Part shown: piece after piece, positions 10,282 through 22,192 of the stretch
How the letters are laid out: every line of letters starts with the position of its first letter
Numbering within the stretch: the stretch's first letter is position 1
From: Isoetes taiwanensis
Taxonomy: Eukaryota > Streptophyta > Lycopodiopsida > Isoetales > Isoetaceae
Direction: 5' to 3'
Assembly: GCA_021234155.1 (NCBI GenBank)
Contig: JAJEKV010000046.1
Location: 7,137,012-7,201,011 of the forward strand
Length of the DNA stretch: 64,000 nucleotides
Notes under the pieces: model-generated
What the model saw: only the letters and a program-made list of their open reading frames with translations
What the model was told of the DNA's origin: nothing
The model's database searches: none
Translations under genes and position numbers: made by a program

Positions 10282-11311
10282 CGCATCGATCCGAGACATC
10301 GGATCGCCATTCTAGAATGGGACGAGCATGCATGTCATGCATGCATGCGGGCGGCGCATGCCCATTTTGGGTTGGGAGTTCGCTATTTCAGCGCGTTTAC
10401 GCATCCACGCCTCATCGGCTTCTTCTTCTTCTCTCAGCAGTACCTTATTCTCTTTGAATTGTTTCCAGGCAGGGGAGGGGCTTCTTCCTGCCTGGTTTAG
10501 CCAATTTGGCGTATCTTTCTTGCTATCCTTTACTGGCCTTTGGCCTCGTCCTGTGACCTCGTCCTTGATCCTAGTTTGTAAGGAAGTTCTCTGGTAGTCG
10601 GGCGCTTTGTTGGTTTCTTGCGAGTCCCATTCTAGAATCGCATCGATCCGAGACATCGGATCGCCATTCTAGAATGGGACGAGCATGCATGTCATGCATG
10701 CATGCGGGCGGCGCATGCCGTTTTGGGTTGGGAGTTCGCTATTTCAGGCTCCACGTCTCATCGGCGCTTCTTCTTCTCTCAGCAGTACCTTATTCTCTTT
10801 GAACCCACCCTCCCCCCCTTCTTTGTTTATTGTACAAGTTCTGTTTATCATGTTTTTCCACCCGCTGGGTGATGCTTTTTTTCCACCCGCTGGGTGATGC
10901 TATTCTCTGGTATGTTTCTCGTTTGTTGTGTTGGTGATGTGCGTGCAGTGTTGGTTGGCGGCATCCATTTCGACTTCTCCATGCGGGGTTTTGGGGGCGA
11001 TTCTATGCCTTACGTTTGTCTAAGCCCCTTGCCGAAGGCTTATCACTAGGGTTTTCCTCGAAAACCCGAAAGGGCGGGTTTTTAATCCCGTGATAAGCTT
11101 TCGGCAGTACATCAACCACTCATCTATTAGCATTGTATTTGTTTTGGGGTCCAAATGATATAATTGGATTTTCCTTTATTTTTAGTGGGTAGTTTCGTTA
11201 TATGTGTGCTACCCAATCGCCCACCATTGTAGAAAATCTGCTGAGATGAATGAGAAGCCTATCTATCTATTCGGGCGCTTTGTTGGTTTCTTGCGAGTCC
11301 CATTCTAGAAT
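10282..11311 (+). repeat. Two tandem TIR-bounded units (ATTCTAGAATGGGAC ends)
   Basis: Unit 1 (10309-10638) and unit 2 (10666-11311) each begin with ATTCTAGAATGGGAC and end with its exact reverse complement. They share their first ~130 bp (a GCATGC-rich palindromic stretch, then TTGGGTTGGGAGTTCGCTATTTCAG) and last ~35 bp. A 27-bp sequence containing the stem CGATCCGA-GACA-TCGGATCG precedes both units. Unit 2 carries extra sequence including the nested hairpin at 11030-11106. No protein is supported. They are most likely related MITE-like elements or a duplicated non-autonomous transposon. Confidence 0.65.
11030..11106. repeat. Nested hairpin inside TIR unit 2
   Basis: The 17-nt arm TGCCGAAGGCTTATCAC (11030-11046) pairs with 11090-11106 with one mismatch. 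The loop holds two more inverted repeats, GGGTTTTC/GAAAACCC and AACCC/GGGTT, giving a compact multi-stem fold of 77 nt. It could be a small foldback element or a structured transcript. Confidence 0.6.
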
Positions 11312-11777
11312 TGGCAACTTCTTATTGAATTCTCTTGATTCATATGCGGAAGATAACCCTGCTATAATAATGATGTTCCTTAAATCTAGAGTGCTAGGTC
11401 CATATGGCCATGGAATCTAAATGCATTAAGATATTCTATCTATATTGCACATTATAATTAGAAAAGGCTGCTAATTATCAATGCGAAGATACCCATTTTT
11501 CGCATGAAGGCCACATGCATAATTACTTATAAGGGCACATCCTTTAGGCCAAATTGCAAGCTCTTGAGTTTTACAATGTATTTGCTATTTCGAACACGCC
11601 ATAGCAATAATGGCAAGTTAACGTGCAATTCTTTAATGTCCATATTATTTTTCAATAGAATTCAAGCCTTTGCAGGCATACTGGTACGCTCTGATATAAG
11701 AAAAAAAAACCCTTAAGAAGGTTGCTGCCGAAATAAACCCATTTGCCTAGCCTTCTTTCCAACCCTGTAGTTCTGCA
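11312..11777. other. Intergenic, no feature recognised
   Basis: AT-rich sequence with no coding frame resembling a known family and no clear repeats. Short ORFs here look like chance. Confidence 0.5.
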
Positions 11778-11920
11778 TTTTTTTTTTTTTTTTTTTTTAG
11801 CACGCCAGCCTAACCAAGCCTACACCCTTTCTTACAATTCTAGCCTATCCACGTAGCAGCTCCACCTCATAAAAAACTGATGTGGTCTTAATTTTCACCG
11901 TTAGATTTTTTTTTTTATAT
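11778..11920 (-). repeat. Poly(T)-headed dispersed repeat, copy 1
   Basis: A ~22-nt T run is followed by GCACGCCAGCC, then CCTATCCACGTAGCAGCTCC, CACCTCATAAAAAACTGA and TTCACCGTTAGAT. The same order occurs at 19786-20000. Read on minus, the repeat would end in poly(A), as expected of a retroposed (SINE- or LINE-tail-like) sequence. No RNA polymerase III boxes were identified. Confidence 0.5.
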
Positions 11921-11989
11921 AAATCTAAGGCCAAGAAAATTAGAAAAACGGCTAAAACTAAACACGGAGACGCAGAAGGTCACGGAATA

Positions 11990-12845
11990 ACCTCCTCTTG
12001 CATCGGGCCCGTTTTCCTCCTATTGGGTCTTCTCGTATATTTTTCTAGGGCAAAAGAAATTGAAGCAGAGCCTGGTTCTACCACCAAATCAATCGAAGAT
12101 GCCGCAACTGTGGAGCGATTCAGGTCTTATCTTCGTATCCGTTGTGTTCATCCCAATCCTGACTATGGTCCCTCTGTCGACTTTATTCTGGAAAGAACTT
12201 CTTCAATTGGCCTGGATGTGGTTCTGGCCGAGGCTGCAAAATGGGAGCAAGAACCATTTCGGGCCTTTATGGATTCAAAAGGCAATATTTATGCTACACA
12301 AGATGCTGGAAGGGCAAGTTTCTGAAATAATGGTTTTGCTCAGCTAATTATTCAAATGCAAGTTAGAAAGGAATCGGAAGCTTACAAAGACGTCATCCTT
12401 TTTGATCTGTCGCATTACACTCCAATCCAGTCACATGGGTGCGAATCACTAGCGTTCCAATTTGGAAGAACGGAGTTAGAATCGTTAAGGTATTGCTTGA
12501 ATGATAACAAAGCTTTTCCTGCAATATAATGCCTTCTGTTTATGATTGATTCATCTCATATGCTGTGAAGAACAGGGCTAAGATTTTTCTTTACCGTCAG
12601 AGTTCAAGGCAGTAGCAGTTTTTGCAACAAAAAGGATGAATAATAGGCCCAACATGGCTGCTTTCAATGTCCAGACCAGTTCTAGAGCTCCGGTGCTAGA
12701 GTTGCACAGGATATGAAGTGTGTAGGCACGCAGTACTTAGAAGCTCTTTGGAGCCTTAAAGCCGATGGCTTTACCCCTACAAGGACCATACAAGTGCCAG
12801 ATGAAGAGATTGGAGGTGTAGATAAGCGTGTTTTATTTGCTGGGA
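11990..12845 (+). pseudogene. Aminoacylase-1-like (M20 peptidase family) pseudogene
   Basis: Two separated segments match the N-terminal part of plant aminoacylase-1, which hydrolyses N-acylated amino acids. The first reads FRSYLRIRCVHPNPDYGP, then FILERTSSIGL and MDSKGNIYA, preceded by a hydrophobic stretch (FLLLGLLVYF) like the signal segment of plant homologues. The second, at about 12712-12830, reads [24 protein letters not shown] and VPDEEIGG. The expected GxxDMK junction between them is broken by ~370 bp of unrelated sequence, and a stop follows shortly after. The C-terminal half is absent. It is probably a retained or retroposed fragment; some introns may persist. Confidence 0.65.
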
Positions 12846-15377
12846 ATTAACTAGGTAAGAGACATGATCCAAAAACTTTAGTTGACACTTTATAATTTTG
12901 ATTCTGGCTTGCACTATTTCTACAAGAAAATGCCGTTGGTTACAGAACGATGAGAATTTTGTCAGGCACTATCGTGGTTATTACAGGCTGACAAATGTCG
13001 ATGCACATAAGTAGCATAGACTCCTTATTCACATGTAGTTAGCAGGTGGATAATAACATGTAATAATAGGTTCACGTGAGGCTAAAGTTATTGTCTGTAA
13101 TGCCTAGATAATGTGTATATTAAGCTATCATGCCGCGTAAATTACAGCAGATCAATGGAGGCATGCTGCACATGCTCATTCAAGCATTATTGCATGATGA
13201 AGCCTTTCCATAAATTCTCCTGCAAAAGCCTTAATTTCTTTTCTAAAAGTGTCTATGTCATATCTTGATCTTATGAGCTAACGAAACATAGTCAGCATAT
13301 ATGGGCTTGCTTAATAATAATGTAAAATATTGTTTTTATCTTTGTGCAGGGGAGTAGTTCACCGTAGCTTACACCTTGCCTTTGTCATACATACGTGGAA
13401 TTCAAAAGGTTACTCCAACATCAAGAAGAAGATAAAGGTACGAGCGAAAATTGTTGGGGGCATTAGAAGTGCTCAATGACATTGAAATTTTGCTTATTTT
13501 TTTGGATTGCCCCTGTTAAGGGGGCAATTCGTTAGGGGGAGGGTTGGTTTTGGCATATTCTGGCATATCAGGGGTATATATGATAATCTGACGGCCGTCA
13601 TTATTGATTGTTTTTCCGGCGGTGAAAAACTTTTTGGTTTTTTTGCGTATGAATATACGCTAAGGTTTTCCGTGTTTTGGACGCCAAATTATTTTTCCGG
13701 CGATCGGAAACTCGTTTTTTTCTTGTGAAAAACTATTGGTTTTTTTAACCTTTGGGCTAGAGATTCCTTTTTTTAAAATTTATCTTTGGGTTTTTTCACT
13801 ACCTATATAAGGCAGATACATTTGTTCCCATTAAAAATTTGCTCCTAATATTTTCGACAATGGAGGCGAGCCCACGGTTATTACGTCTATTTATTTAGTC
13901 CTTTCTAAAATAAGAGGACAAAAATTATTGCTTTGCCGACGCTTTTTGTTCTTATCTAGTTTGAACGAATCCGCTCCGTGGAATGCTCTGATCTCCACTT
14001 CCTAGCCGCGTACAGAGGAAGGGGACGGCCCTGCTCTGACCAGTGGTCGGATCCCCCTCCCCTCCCCAGGAGCTCCGGCCTCAGCAAAAAAAGGTTTTGG
14101 ACATGGCTACTCGGTTGCAAACAGAAATCAAGAGTTTTCGAGTTAAACTTATATGGTTGGGCAGTCCACCTCATTATTTCTTCTCGAGCGAAAATGGAGT
14201 CTCCGGCATTCCGAATCTGGCCGTATTCTTGAGGAAAATTTTTTGTAAGGATCGCAGTTCCCCCCAGCATGGCATTGCAACAAATGAAAATTGGTGTTAA
14301 TCCTTGCAGAGGAGCAGCCTTGACGTGGATGCGTTCAAAGCCTATAGGGTCATAACACAAGCAACAAGGCTAGAATGCAACGGCTTTAGATCTGCAGAGT
14401 CTTCAGCCAGATTTGCGACGATCTGCGCAGGCTTTCAGTTTTACAGTTTTGAGGGGATGGTATTTGCGGGGACTCCATCGCCATAGCCCGCCTTTAAAAA
14501 GAGCTCTGTAAAGACAATCTACGCCATAGCCTAGCCTTGCCGAGAATGGCAAAAATTTGCAAGATTCGTAGGGCTTCAAGGGATCTACTTTGAACTCGCA
14601 GGGCCTTAAGAGATTTGCAGGGCTTGAAGCCTTGAAGGGATTTACAGGCATTGCAATGGATCTGCAACATATTTACAGGGGTGAGGTAGGCCACGTCTTG
14701 CCAGCTTCACGGCCTGAAGTTTCCTTCCAAGGAACATGGTCGGGCCCTGTTTTACTCCGCCATGCCCTAACTCTCGCAGAGGTACTTCTGTCTGTAAGCA
14801 GGGAAGGTGGGAATTTTGATGAAGGGGATTCCAGGGCCTGCCAGGTTTTTTTTTGGCCCCGAAAGCTTGTGGCTAGGGATTTCTTGCAAAAACGGAGACA
14901 AGAGGCAAGGAAAAGAAGAGCGTAAGGCAAAGAAGTGGCTTGACTCGAGTTTGGGTTCGTTGGTCCCGCAGACGAGGATTTGGGTGTTGATTCGAAGGAG
15001 ACAAAGATGCGTGTGAATAAAGGGAGCGAACTTATTAGATAGGAGACGGCAAATGCCAATATTGAAATATTGATTTGGGAACAGAGCTCTTTTGGAGAAA
15101 CATACTGATTCGTTCTCTTTGTTAGTATTGATCTTTTATTGATGCATTGCTATGCCCAGTGCTGACAAATTTTCTTCCACGCAGCGACATTTCTGCAAGG
15201 CTCATGCCGGATGGCCATGCACCTGAATGTATTTGAACGAATAATTCCGTCTCCAATGCATTTGCTTTTAAATTGGAAGGCAGGAAGGGACGTATCCGTA
15301 GGTTTCAATGTGGTGAGTTATCACAAAGATTTATCCACACAAGTTGTGTAAATTTCATAAATTTCTTTTCGCTTACA
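12846..15377. other. Non-coding stretch, no recognised gene
   Basis: I see T-rich low-complexity sequence around 13500-13850 (repeated TTTTTCCGGCG motifs) and a GC-richer part at 13950-15000 with several short overlapping frames on both strands. None resembles a known family and codon patterns are unconvincing. Around 14580-14680 are degenerate TTGCAGGGC(C)TT-like direct repeats. Nothing else can be supported. Confidence 0.5.
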
Positions 15378-15462
15378 GGTGTTCAAAGCCTTTCTGAGCT
15401 TATATCTATCATAAGCAAGGTGTTCAAAGCATTTCTAAGCTTATATCTATTATTAAGCAACG
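15378..15462 (+). repeat. Tandem duplication (~41 bp x 2)
   Basis: Two adjacent near-identical copies of a unit beginning TGTTCAAAGCCTTTCTGAGC and containing TTATATCTAT. They differ at a few positions. No function is apparent. Confidence 0.7.
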
Positions 15463-15707
15463 TTTGGAAGATATTGATTCATATCGGATCCCTCAATTGA
15501 TGGTAAGTATCAGTTCGCTTCCTGTTGTCATTATTGGTAAATGCAAATCCTAGGTCATTATTAAGAAGGTTGGAAACCTTAGAGTTATGGTGGAGATTTA
15601 GGGCCATGCCAGGCTTCTAGAATAGTGTGAGACATACATCTATAAAAAGAAGTTGATGTATAATTAGTGTTGCCTCGCAAGTAGATAGTTGGCTCTTGAA
15701 GGTTCTA

Positions 15708-15805
15708 ATGTAGTCCATTGAAGGCCCCATGTGGTCCATTGGAAGGTACTTAGTGGTCCATTAAAGGGCACTTTGTGGTCCATTGAAGGGTACATGTGGT
15801 CTATT
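15708..15805 (+). repeat. Minisatellite (TGTGGTCCATTGAAGG units)
   Basis: About four imperfect units of ~26 bp, each built on TGGTCCATTGAAGGG followed by TACTTAG, CACTTTG or TACATG. Short array, not coding. Confidence 0.7.
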
Positions 15806-16783
15806 GGGGTTAAATTAGCCTCCTGACTTAAAACCTTCCTAGCCAACTCCAAATTTATCGAAAACTCTGTTGTATGGGATCAATTGAAACCTAAGAACTT
15901 AAGCTTCAATATGATATGTTAAAAAGAGGACTTAAAAAAAAAATGTCCATCATAATAAAATATGTTTCTTTAAGTGGGCGCTTCATGGGCACCCTCCCCT
16001 ATTTATAGAAAAGGATTTGTACCTCGTGCAAACCTTGGCCAACTATTTTTGCAACAAAAGGGAGAAATCGACAGCAAACGAAATAACAGGAAGCGAATGC
16101 CATATCTGGAGGAAAAAGGCTTGGGAGGTGATCGAAATAGCAAGGGCGACCACCTTTTTCTCCAACAAAAGGTACGGCTGGGCTTAATCAGGAGTTAACG
16201 GCCAGTTCCGGGAGTCTACAAATACTGGCGGTCTGCAAGAATCCGATAGAGGGACATCATTGGATTTGAATCCGGCTGTGGGATCTCAAGCTTTGTTTGG
16301 CGGCTCCTGCAGAATCCGGCAGCCAACAAACCTTTAGCCTCGGCTTCAGTGAACTGGGTCCCTGATCGCTGTTGCCCAAGACAGACCTGTAACTCCTTGA
16401 TCTGGCTGAAGATCTTGCAGGCGGGACTTCTGGGTCTGCTCTGTTCACTGGCTTCTGGATCAGCAGGGATATCTGGCTTTTCGGTTAAGCCTAAGATTGT
16501 ATTGAGTTCTATTCCTTGGTGATTGAATTGAGCCCATACTATTGTAAGATTGGTTTGATCATAAGCCGAAGGGATAATAAGCTATGATCAATTCCTTTCA
16601 TTCATTTCCCTTGGAAATTGCCTTAGTTCTTGTCTTGGATCCGGTTGGGTGGAGACTGGATGCCCAAATCCATTGGTTGTGGAAACCAAAGCTGTTTGTT
16701 CTTATCTAAAGATTGTTCCTTCTTGACTTGTCTATACAATTGTTGTTGCAAGTAGCTACGCCTTTAAGTTTTTCCCTTAAAGT
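15806..16783. other. Intergenic, no feature recognised
   Basis: No family resemblance in any frame. It may hold 5' exons of the RPA-like gene that follows, but none could be recognised. Confidence 0.45.
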
Positions 16784-17624
16784 GTCGTCATCGGAGCACA
16801 AGATCTTGCAGGAAGACGTGCGCTACAAATCGCCGACGGCAACCAAGAAGAGGACATGGCAAACTTGACATTCTGGAAAGAACAAGAACCAATACATGAT
16901 GAGTTGCAAAACAGATTCTTCAAAGGTAACAAAATCTATTTCTTATTTTGTCATTGCCAACAATACAAACTAATCTAGATTTCATAGGGGACAAGCCAGT
17001 AGTTTTGTTCAAAAGCATTTGCAGGTCACGCATTGAGGCATTTGGCAGTTTCTCCACATCAAATGCAACACTAGCATTCTTCGCAGAAGAAGACCTGAAG
17101 AAGGAAACACACCCGACAATTGAAAATTACGACACATTAACAATTCGACGCATGAAAGACATTGTGTATCCAAGTCATGTCGAAAACAACAAGGACGTAA
17201 CGGTAAGCAAACAATTGTACCAATCACAAATATATGCAAGTAATTTCAGTATGTACTGACATATGGCCTGCAGATCAAAGGCAAATTTGAAGCACAAACT
17301 AACAATTTCGATAGCATACGATACGTTTGTACACATTGCACAGCTGAAACGTATGAAGAAGAACACTGCGCACGATGTGAAACTGCAAATCCAAAGCCAG
17401 TACCAACACTTGCTGGTTCCATCTACAGCGATACAGGCAAAGCATACAAAGCACTCTTCCGAAATGAACTCCTTGACAAAGCATATGGAATGGACGATGG
17501 AGAATTGTATAATGAAATGATGACGTCGCCACTAAAATTCCGTGAACGAGTATCTCAACAAAATCCAACAGGGATATTCAAAATCAATTGTGCAAACGTA
17601 ATCATCGAGTACGAAAACAACTAG
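16784..17624 (+). CDS. RPA70 (RPA1)-like C-terminal half, three exons
   Basis: Three exons join without stops or frameshifts: 16784-16925, 16988-17202 and 17274-17624 (TAG). Both introns are GT-AG (62 and 71 bp). The ~235-residue product starts in an OB-fold segment (LQIADGNQEEDMANLTFWKE), continues through a second OB-like part (SRIEAFGSFSTSNATLAFF), and ends in the zinc-binding DBD-C type domain with CTHC and HCARC cysteine pairs, then GSIYSDTGKAYKALFRNELL. RPA70 binds single-stranded DNA in replication and repair. The N-terminal third is missing: an in-frame stop lies just before 16784 and no ATG is evident. Plant Helitrons often carry RPA70-like genes, so a Helitron relic is as plausible as a nuclear gene fragment. 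No Helitron ends were found. Confidence 0.72.
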
Positions 17625-18034
17625 ACAATCAACACTCTGTCTATGAGCTTTCTGTCTGTTTTAATAATTGTAGAAATCTTTGCTTTTAAAGCAAAACTAA
17701 ACACTTTTATATAAATGATTTAATTTTACGTGATTTTAAAAATTCAAATCCCATATGTTACTCATGTTATTCAACACTAAGTCGAACCCTACACCTCAAA
17801 GGACTTAACCATTCAACACAAACACATGCTAATAAATAATGTTCAAAATCTACATCTAAACATCAAAAAAAAAGTTACGCATCACCCTTAACAAAACAAA
17901 AAAAATACACATGAATTGTCAACACGGGATCAGAATAGAAAAACAACATCTTCGTGATATTGGCCACTTACCTATATGCAACGAAATGATTCATCCATGT
18001 TCCTATACTACTTTCAAAATAATTAAATAATTTA
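17625..18034. other. AT-rich 3' flank, nothing recognised
   Basis: AT-rich sequence downstream of the RPA-like gene. A polyadenylation signal could lie here but none is clear. Confidence 0.45.
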
Positions 18035-18262
18035 AATAATAGATAGATAGATAGATAGATAGTATTTTAACGTCACACCACTAGGCAGCATCCAACTGGA
18101 CATGTGACCACACTACATTGCTTTGTTGGGCCCTGCCCCCAACTACTTTACATTGCGTCTGTGGGTTTTGACACCCAACAGTTCAAAGTGCGATTCTGGG
18201 CGGTCTCAAACTCGAGACCTATAGTTGCTAGACCTAGTGTATTACCACTAGACTAAACGACC
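18035..18262 (-). mobile_element. tRNA-derived SINE, copy 1
   Basis: Read on minus it starts with a tRNA-like head (GGTCGTTTAGTCTAGTGGTA, A-box-like) followed by a B-box-like GGTCTCGAGTTTGAGACC. The body ends in GTTAAAATACT and a (ATCT)n tail (+ strand 18041-18062 is (AGAT)n). A second copy with the same tail and the same ACGTCA/TACT end lies at 63370-63509. A tetranucleotide tail is seen in several SINE families. Exact start and target duplication not determined. Confidence 0.62.
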
Positions 18263-19785
18263 AGACGCATGAAGATACATTTATAAAGCTTTATTCATAA
18301 TAGCATTTTGGGGGCAATCCACAGTGCTTTGCACCTTGTTTATTTCATATGTATATAGCTTTTTCACAAACTTTCCACACAAACTAGGCTTGTATTTTGC
18401 TTCCTTACACACTTTCATGTGACTTTTAGTGATTGCTTTTCTAGATATCCTAACACATAAATTAAACTACTGTTTTTGGGATTCCTTGCAATTTATTGCG
18501 CATCACTTCCATTTGACTTTTTAGGTGATAAGTTTTTCATATATCTACAACACGAACTTGGCTACTGTTTTTTGATAGATTTTCTTAGAGGAGTCTATAT
18601 CTGAAATGGAACCATGATTGCTTTCATAGAGGCTGAGTTAGCTTTTCTTTGGTGCAGTTCACATAGCATGAGCCTGTAGAAGGAACAAATAGTTTTACGG
18701 CTGTAGATGATTCAAATCCATGGTGGACTTTACTGCAAGAGTCCATTAAAAAAGGAGGGAAAAAAATAAAAAAAACCTGAAATTTTCTCAGCTGCCACTG
18801 ATGCTCGATATGTATGTGAAAAAGGGATTCCAGCTTTTGGATTTTTCCTATGTCTAACACAGAGATTTGTCTGCATAACCATAATGAGTTATGTTTTAAA
18901 GTAACTTTAACACAAAGATTCGTCTGCATAACCATAATGATGTATGTTTTAAAGTTGCCTCAGCATAACTTTGCCTTTTAACATTCTTCTTTTAAAGTTC
19001 TGTGGGCTAACACTTACGTTTATCTATTTCCAGTATTTAAACATTAGAGATCGAAATATACTCGATAATTATCAATTCTTTTGACAATTTTAGACCGTGA
19101 TGCAAGTTCAACTGAAGAACCTTCTCACTCAGAACTTTGAGTGACATTTGTGTTCAAGCATCACATGGTTCCCATTAGTGAAGCAGCCATTTTGTTGTGT
19201 ATTTGGCATTCCTTTTTCCATATGTAAGTCATGCAAGCTTTGATGATAGCCATCAAGTTTGGCTGTCCATTTTGATGGGACCTTTAGTGTATCATCATCA
19301 GGCTCTCATTAAACATGGGCATTTTATATAGTCATTGACAACTACTTTCAGAATGTGAAATTGCCAAGAGTTGGCTTTTTTCTATATGCAGCGAGGATCG
19401 CATGAATAAAACCATAAAAACTTGTTTAATTGCTCCAAATTATACAAAATCTTTTTGATTTGTAATAACAAAATTACTGAAAGTTGAAAGGTCATGAAGC
19501 AATTACTTTGCAACTTTAGAAAATGTGTTTTTCTATTCAACCGCTTCCAAACTAATGTGCTTTTCTATTTGGCCACTTTCAAGTTTGGAACAACGCATCA
19601 CATCATTATCATTGTGTTTTGAAAGTTATTTTATTCAAGTAGTTCGTCCCAAGGGAAAAATCGTTAAATATGTAGAAATAAGGCGTGGGAATTAATTGGG
19701 GACTATTAGTATACTATCTTGTCGACATGTTTATAATCCATGACGGTTAGCTGTGTGCCATCAACATATGACATGTCCCACCGAT
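18263..19785. other. Non-coding stretch with a ~50-bp tandem duplication
   Basis: No coding family is recognised. At 18858-18955 a unit containing CTGCATAACCATAATGA and TATGTTTTAAAGT is present twice with minor differences. The rest is AT-rich single-copy-looking DNA. Confidence 0.5.
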
Positions 19786-19990
19786 TTTTTTTTTTTTTTT
19801 TTTTTTTGCACGCCGGCCCACAGCCTATCCACGTAGCACCTCCACCTCATCAAAAACTAAGTGGCAGACGTAATGCCTCTACCTCATCCAAAAATGACGT
19901 GTAATGGGGCTTCACCGTTAGATCATCATCCAAAAATGACGTGTAATGGGGCTTCACCGTTAGATCATTATTTTTAGAGATCAAAGGCTA
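19786..19990 (-). repeat. Poly(T)-headed dispersed repeat, copy 2
   Basis: A T run is followed by GCACGCCGGCCCACAG, CCTATCCACGTAGCACCTCC and ACCTCATCAAAAACTAAG, the same order as at 11778. A 40-bp segment (ATCCAAAAATGACGTGTAAT onward to CACCGTTAGATCAT) is tandemly duplicated at its end. Orientation and retroposed origin are inferred from the T run. Confidence 0.5.
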
Positions 19991-20735
19991 AGGAAATTGT
20001 TTTTGTGTATGCAAAATGTAGTACCATAGACATCAAGGAAAATTTTAGATCTACGCTTGCATCTAATCAGGAAAACTGGACCGTTCCCACTTCCCTTAAT
20101 AACAGCTAGCTTTATATAAATTTTTTAACAAATAGACTTTGTTTCTTTAACATCCACTATATTCTTGCAAGAGCTAGAAGCAAGGACTTCAACTTGTCCA
20201 TATTTTCATGTTTACTATGCATGTGGAATGATGAAGTAATATCACCCCACTGCAGACACCCACATATTTTAGCTAGCATTTTATAATTTTAGCATTGAAA
20301 TACGTTGGGAAGCATGTTAAATCACTTAAAAGGCTGATGTAAATTGCCATTTAAGGTTCTCTACAATTCTACAAGATGTGCATATGAAAAATTAGATTAC
20401 TACTAGAGAATTTATTGGAATCCTCAAAATAAGTTGGTCATTTAGGTCTACAAAAGTTCATGACTGCTTTCCCTCTACAAATGAAACAATAGATCAGACT
20501 CAATATCTTGCTATTTCTTAACATTGCCAACACCACAACCTAAAAAAAAAGAACGTTGAAGACAACTACAATGTAACAAAAAAGAAGCTATGATAAATCA
20601 CCACCTATGAAGCTTCCATGCTTCACATCGGTTACGACGTGACCATAGATGAATTCCTATCTCTAAATAAAATCTAGAAAAGCCTCTGGCGTGCCTTTTT
20701 CTAGTTTTTTTTTTTTCTCACCTTTCTGTTCTTGG
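19991..20735. other. Intergenic, no feature recognised
   Basis: AT-rich DNA with no recognisable coding or repeat structure. It ends at the LINE target site. Confidence 0.45.
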
Positions 20736-20747
20736 AAAGCTTACGAG

Positions 20748-22192
20748 GCATAATAGTGGCATAATAGTGGCATTAGAACTTTTGAGGATCTGAGGGTGCA
20801 GGAAAGATGGATGACTTGGGAGGAATTAGCAGAGAAAACAAAGGGATCAGAACTAGATAAAGAAATATTCTGGACAGTTATAAGTAGAATGGAGGGATAT
20901 GCAGAGTTCAATCAAAATTCAAGTACATGGCATTTGAATAACAAAGAATGGTATTCTGTCAGAGAAATCTATAAGGCTCTGGTACCACATAAACTCTCCA
21001 AGGCAGGATCTTTATGGCAGTGCAGTGAAGACAAACTTGCAGAAATATGTGCACAAGGATGGTCAGGCTATTCTGCTAATAAAATCAAAGCTTTTAGGTG
21101 GTCGGGTCGCTCACCGAGTTTGCAAACAAATCGAAAAAGAGCAAAATTTGATAGGTCTGTGTCTAATTTGTGTCCTCAGTGTGGCCAGGTGGAAACTTCA
21201 AACCATGTCTTTACATGTCCATGGTTGATTGAGTTTTGGAGTTGGTCTGCCCAGATCAATAAAGGTGCCCCTACAGATCAAAATCTGCTAAGTTTTTGGG
21301 ATACTAAGGACAGGTTGGAAAGTACCACAAGAACTTTGAGTTGCTGGGTGGTCTGGTTACACAGGAATAGGGTTGTTCTTAATGATCAGCCCCCCTCCAT
21401 CATTTGGCTTAAGAGAACTTTTGTTGATATCATCCAAATCACAGCCATAGCTCATAGGATGATTAAAGGAAAGAAATATGATCCAACTTGGAACACTCTG
21501 GGAAAATTCTATGGATTATATGATTTCTTTCTAACTAATCTAACCATTTCAGATGATGTTTTGCACAGATGCACAGAGGAGACTCTATAGAGTTGGGAGT
21601 ATGGATCGAGCAATGGGAGTTGCTGCAGACTCGGATGAGGAGGAATCACAACTGTCTCGGTCGGAACTTCATGAGAGGCTGGTCCAACTGAAACAAGAGG
21701 TTATACATGCCAAAGCTATTAAGAAAGTATTGAAACGGGCTGAGGTATGGAGGTACAACAGTCTTAAGCCTCACTTTACCAATCTTTACCACAAATGGCA
21801 GCAGAAAAGGGAGGCTCACGTGCTGCTGCTTCTTGACTTCACCAATTTCCAGACAAGTGTACTGGATACTCTTCTTACCATCTTGGGAAACAGTGGAGTT
21901 GCTGATGTTACTATGCAGGATCTAGTGGATGGAGATTGATCTTGAAAATAGGCCTAAAGAGAACTCTTCTTTTTCTGACTGCTATACTATTTTATTTAAA
22001 CAGTTTATGTTTCTGGCTGTTTTATTATGGTTCATGGATCCCTTTTACAAGGACCATGTAACTTTTTTTGGCATCATGAATCCTTTTATGGATCATGAGT
22101 TTTGGCCATATAGTATCATGAACTTATTAGGTATGTCTACTATGATATACCCTCTGATGTATCTTTCTTAGATGCAATATAAAAACAACCTT

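Noticed and set aside
13956-14360. Open frames on both strands around 14 kb as a gene
   Set aside because: No family resemblance, no conserved block, and competing frames of similar length.
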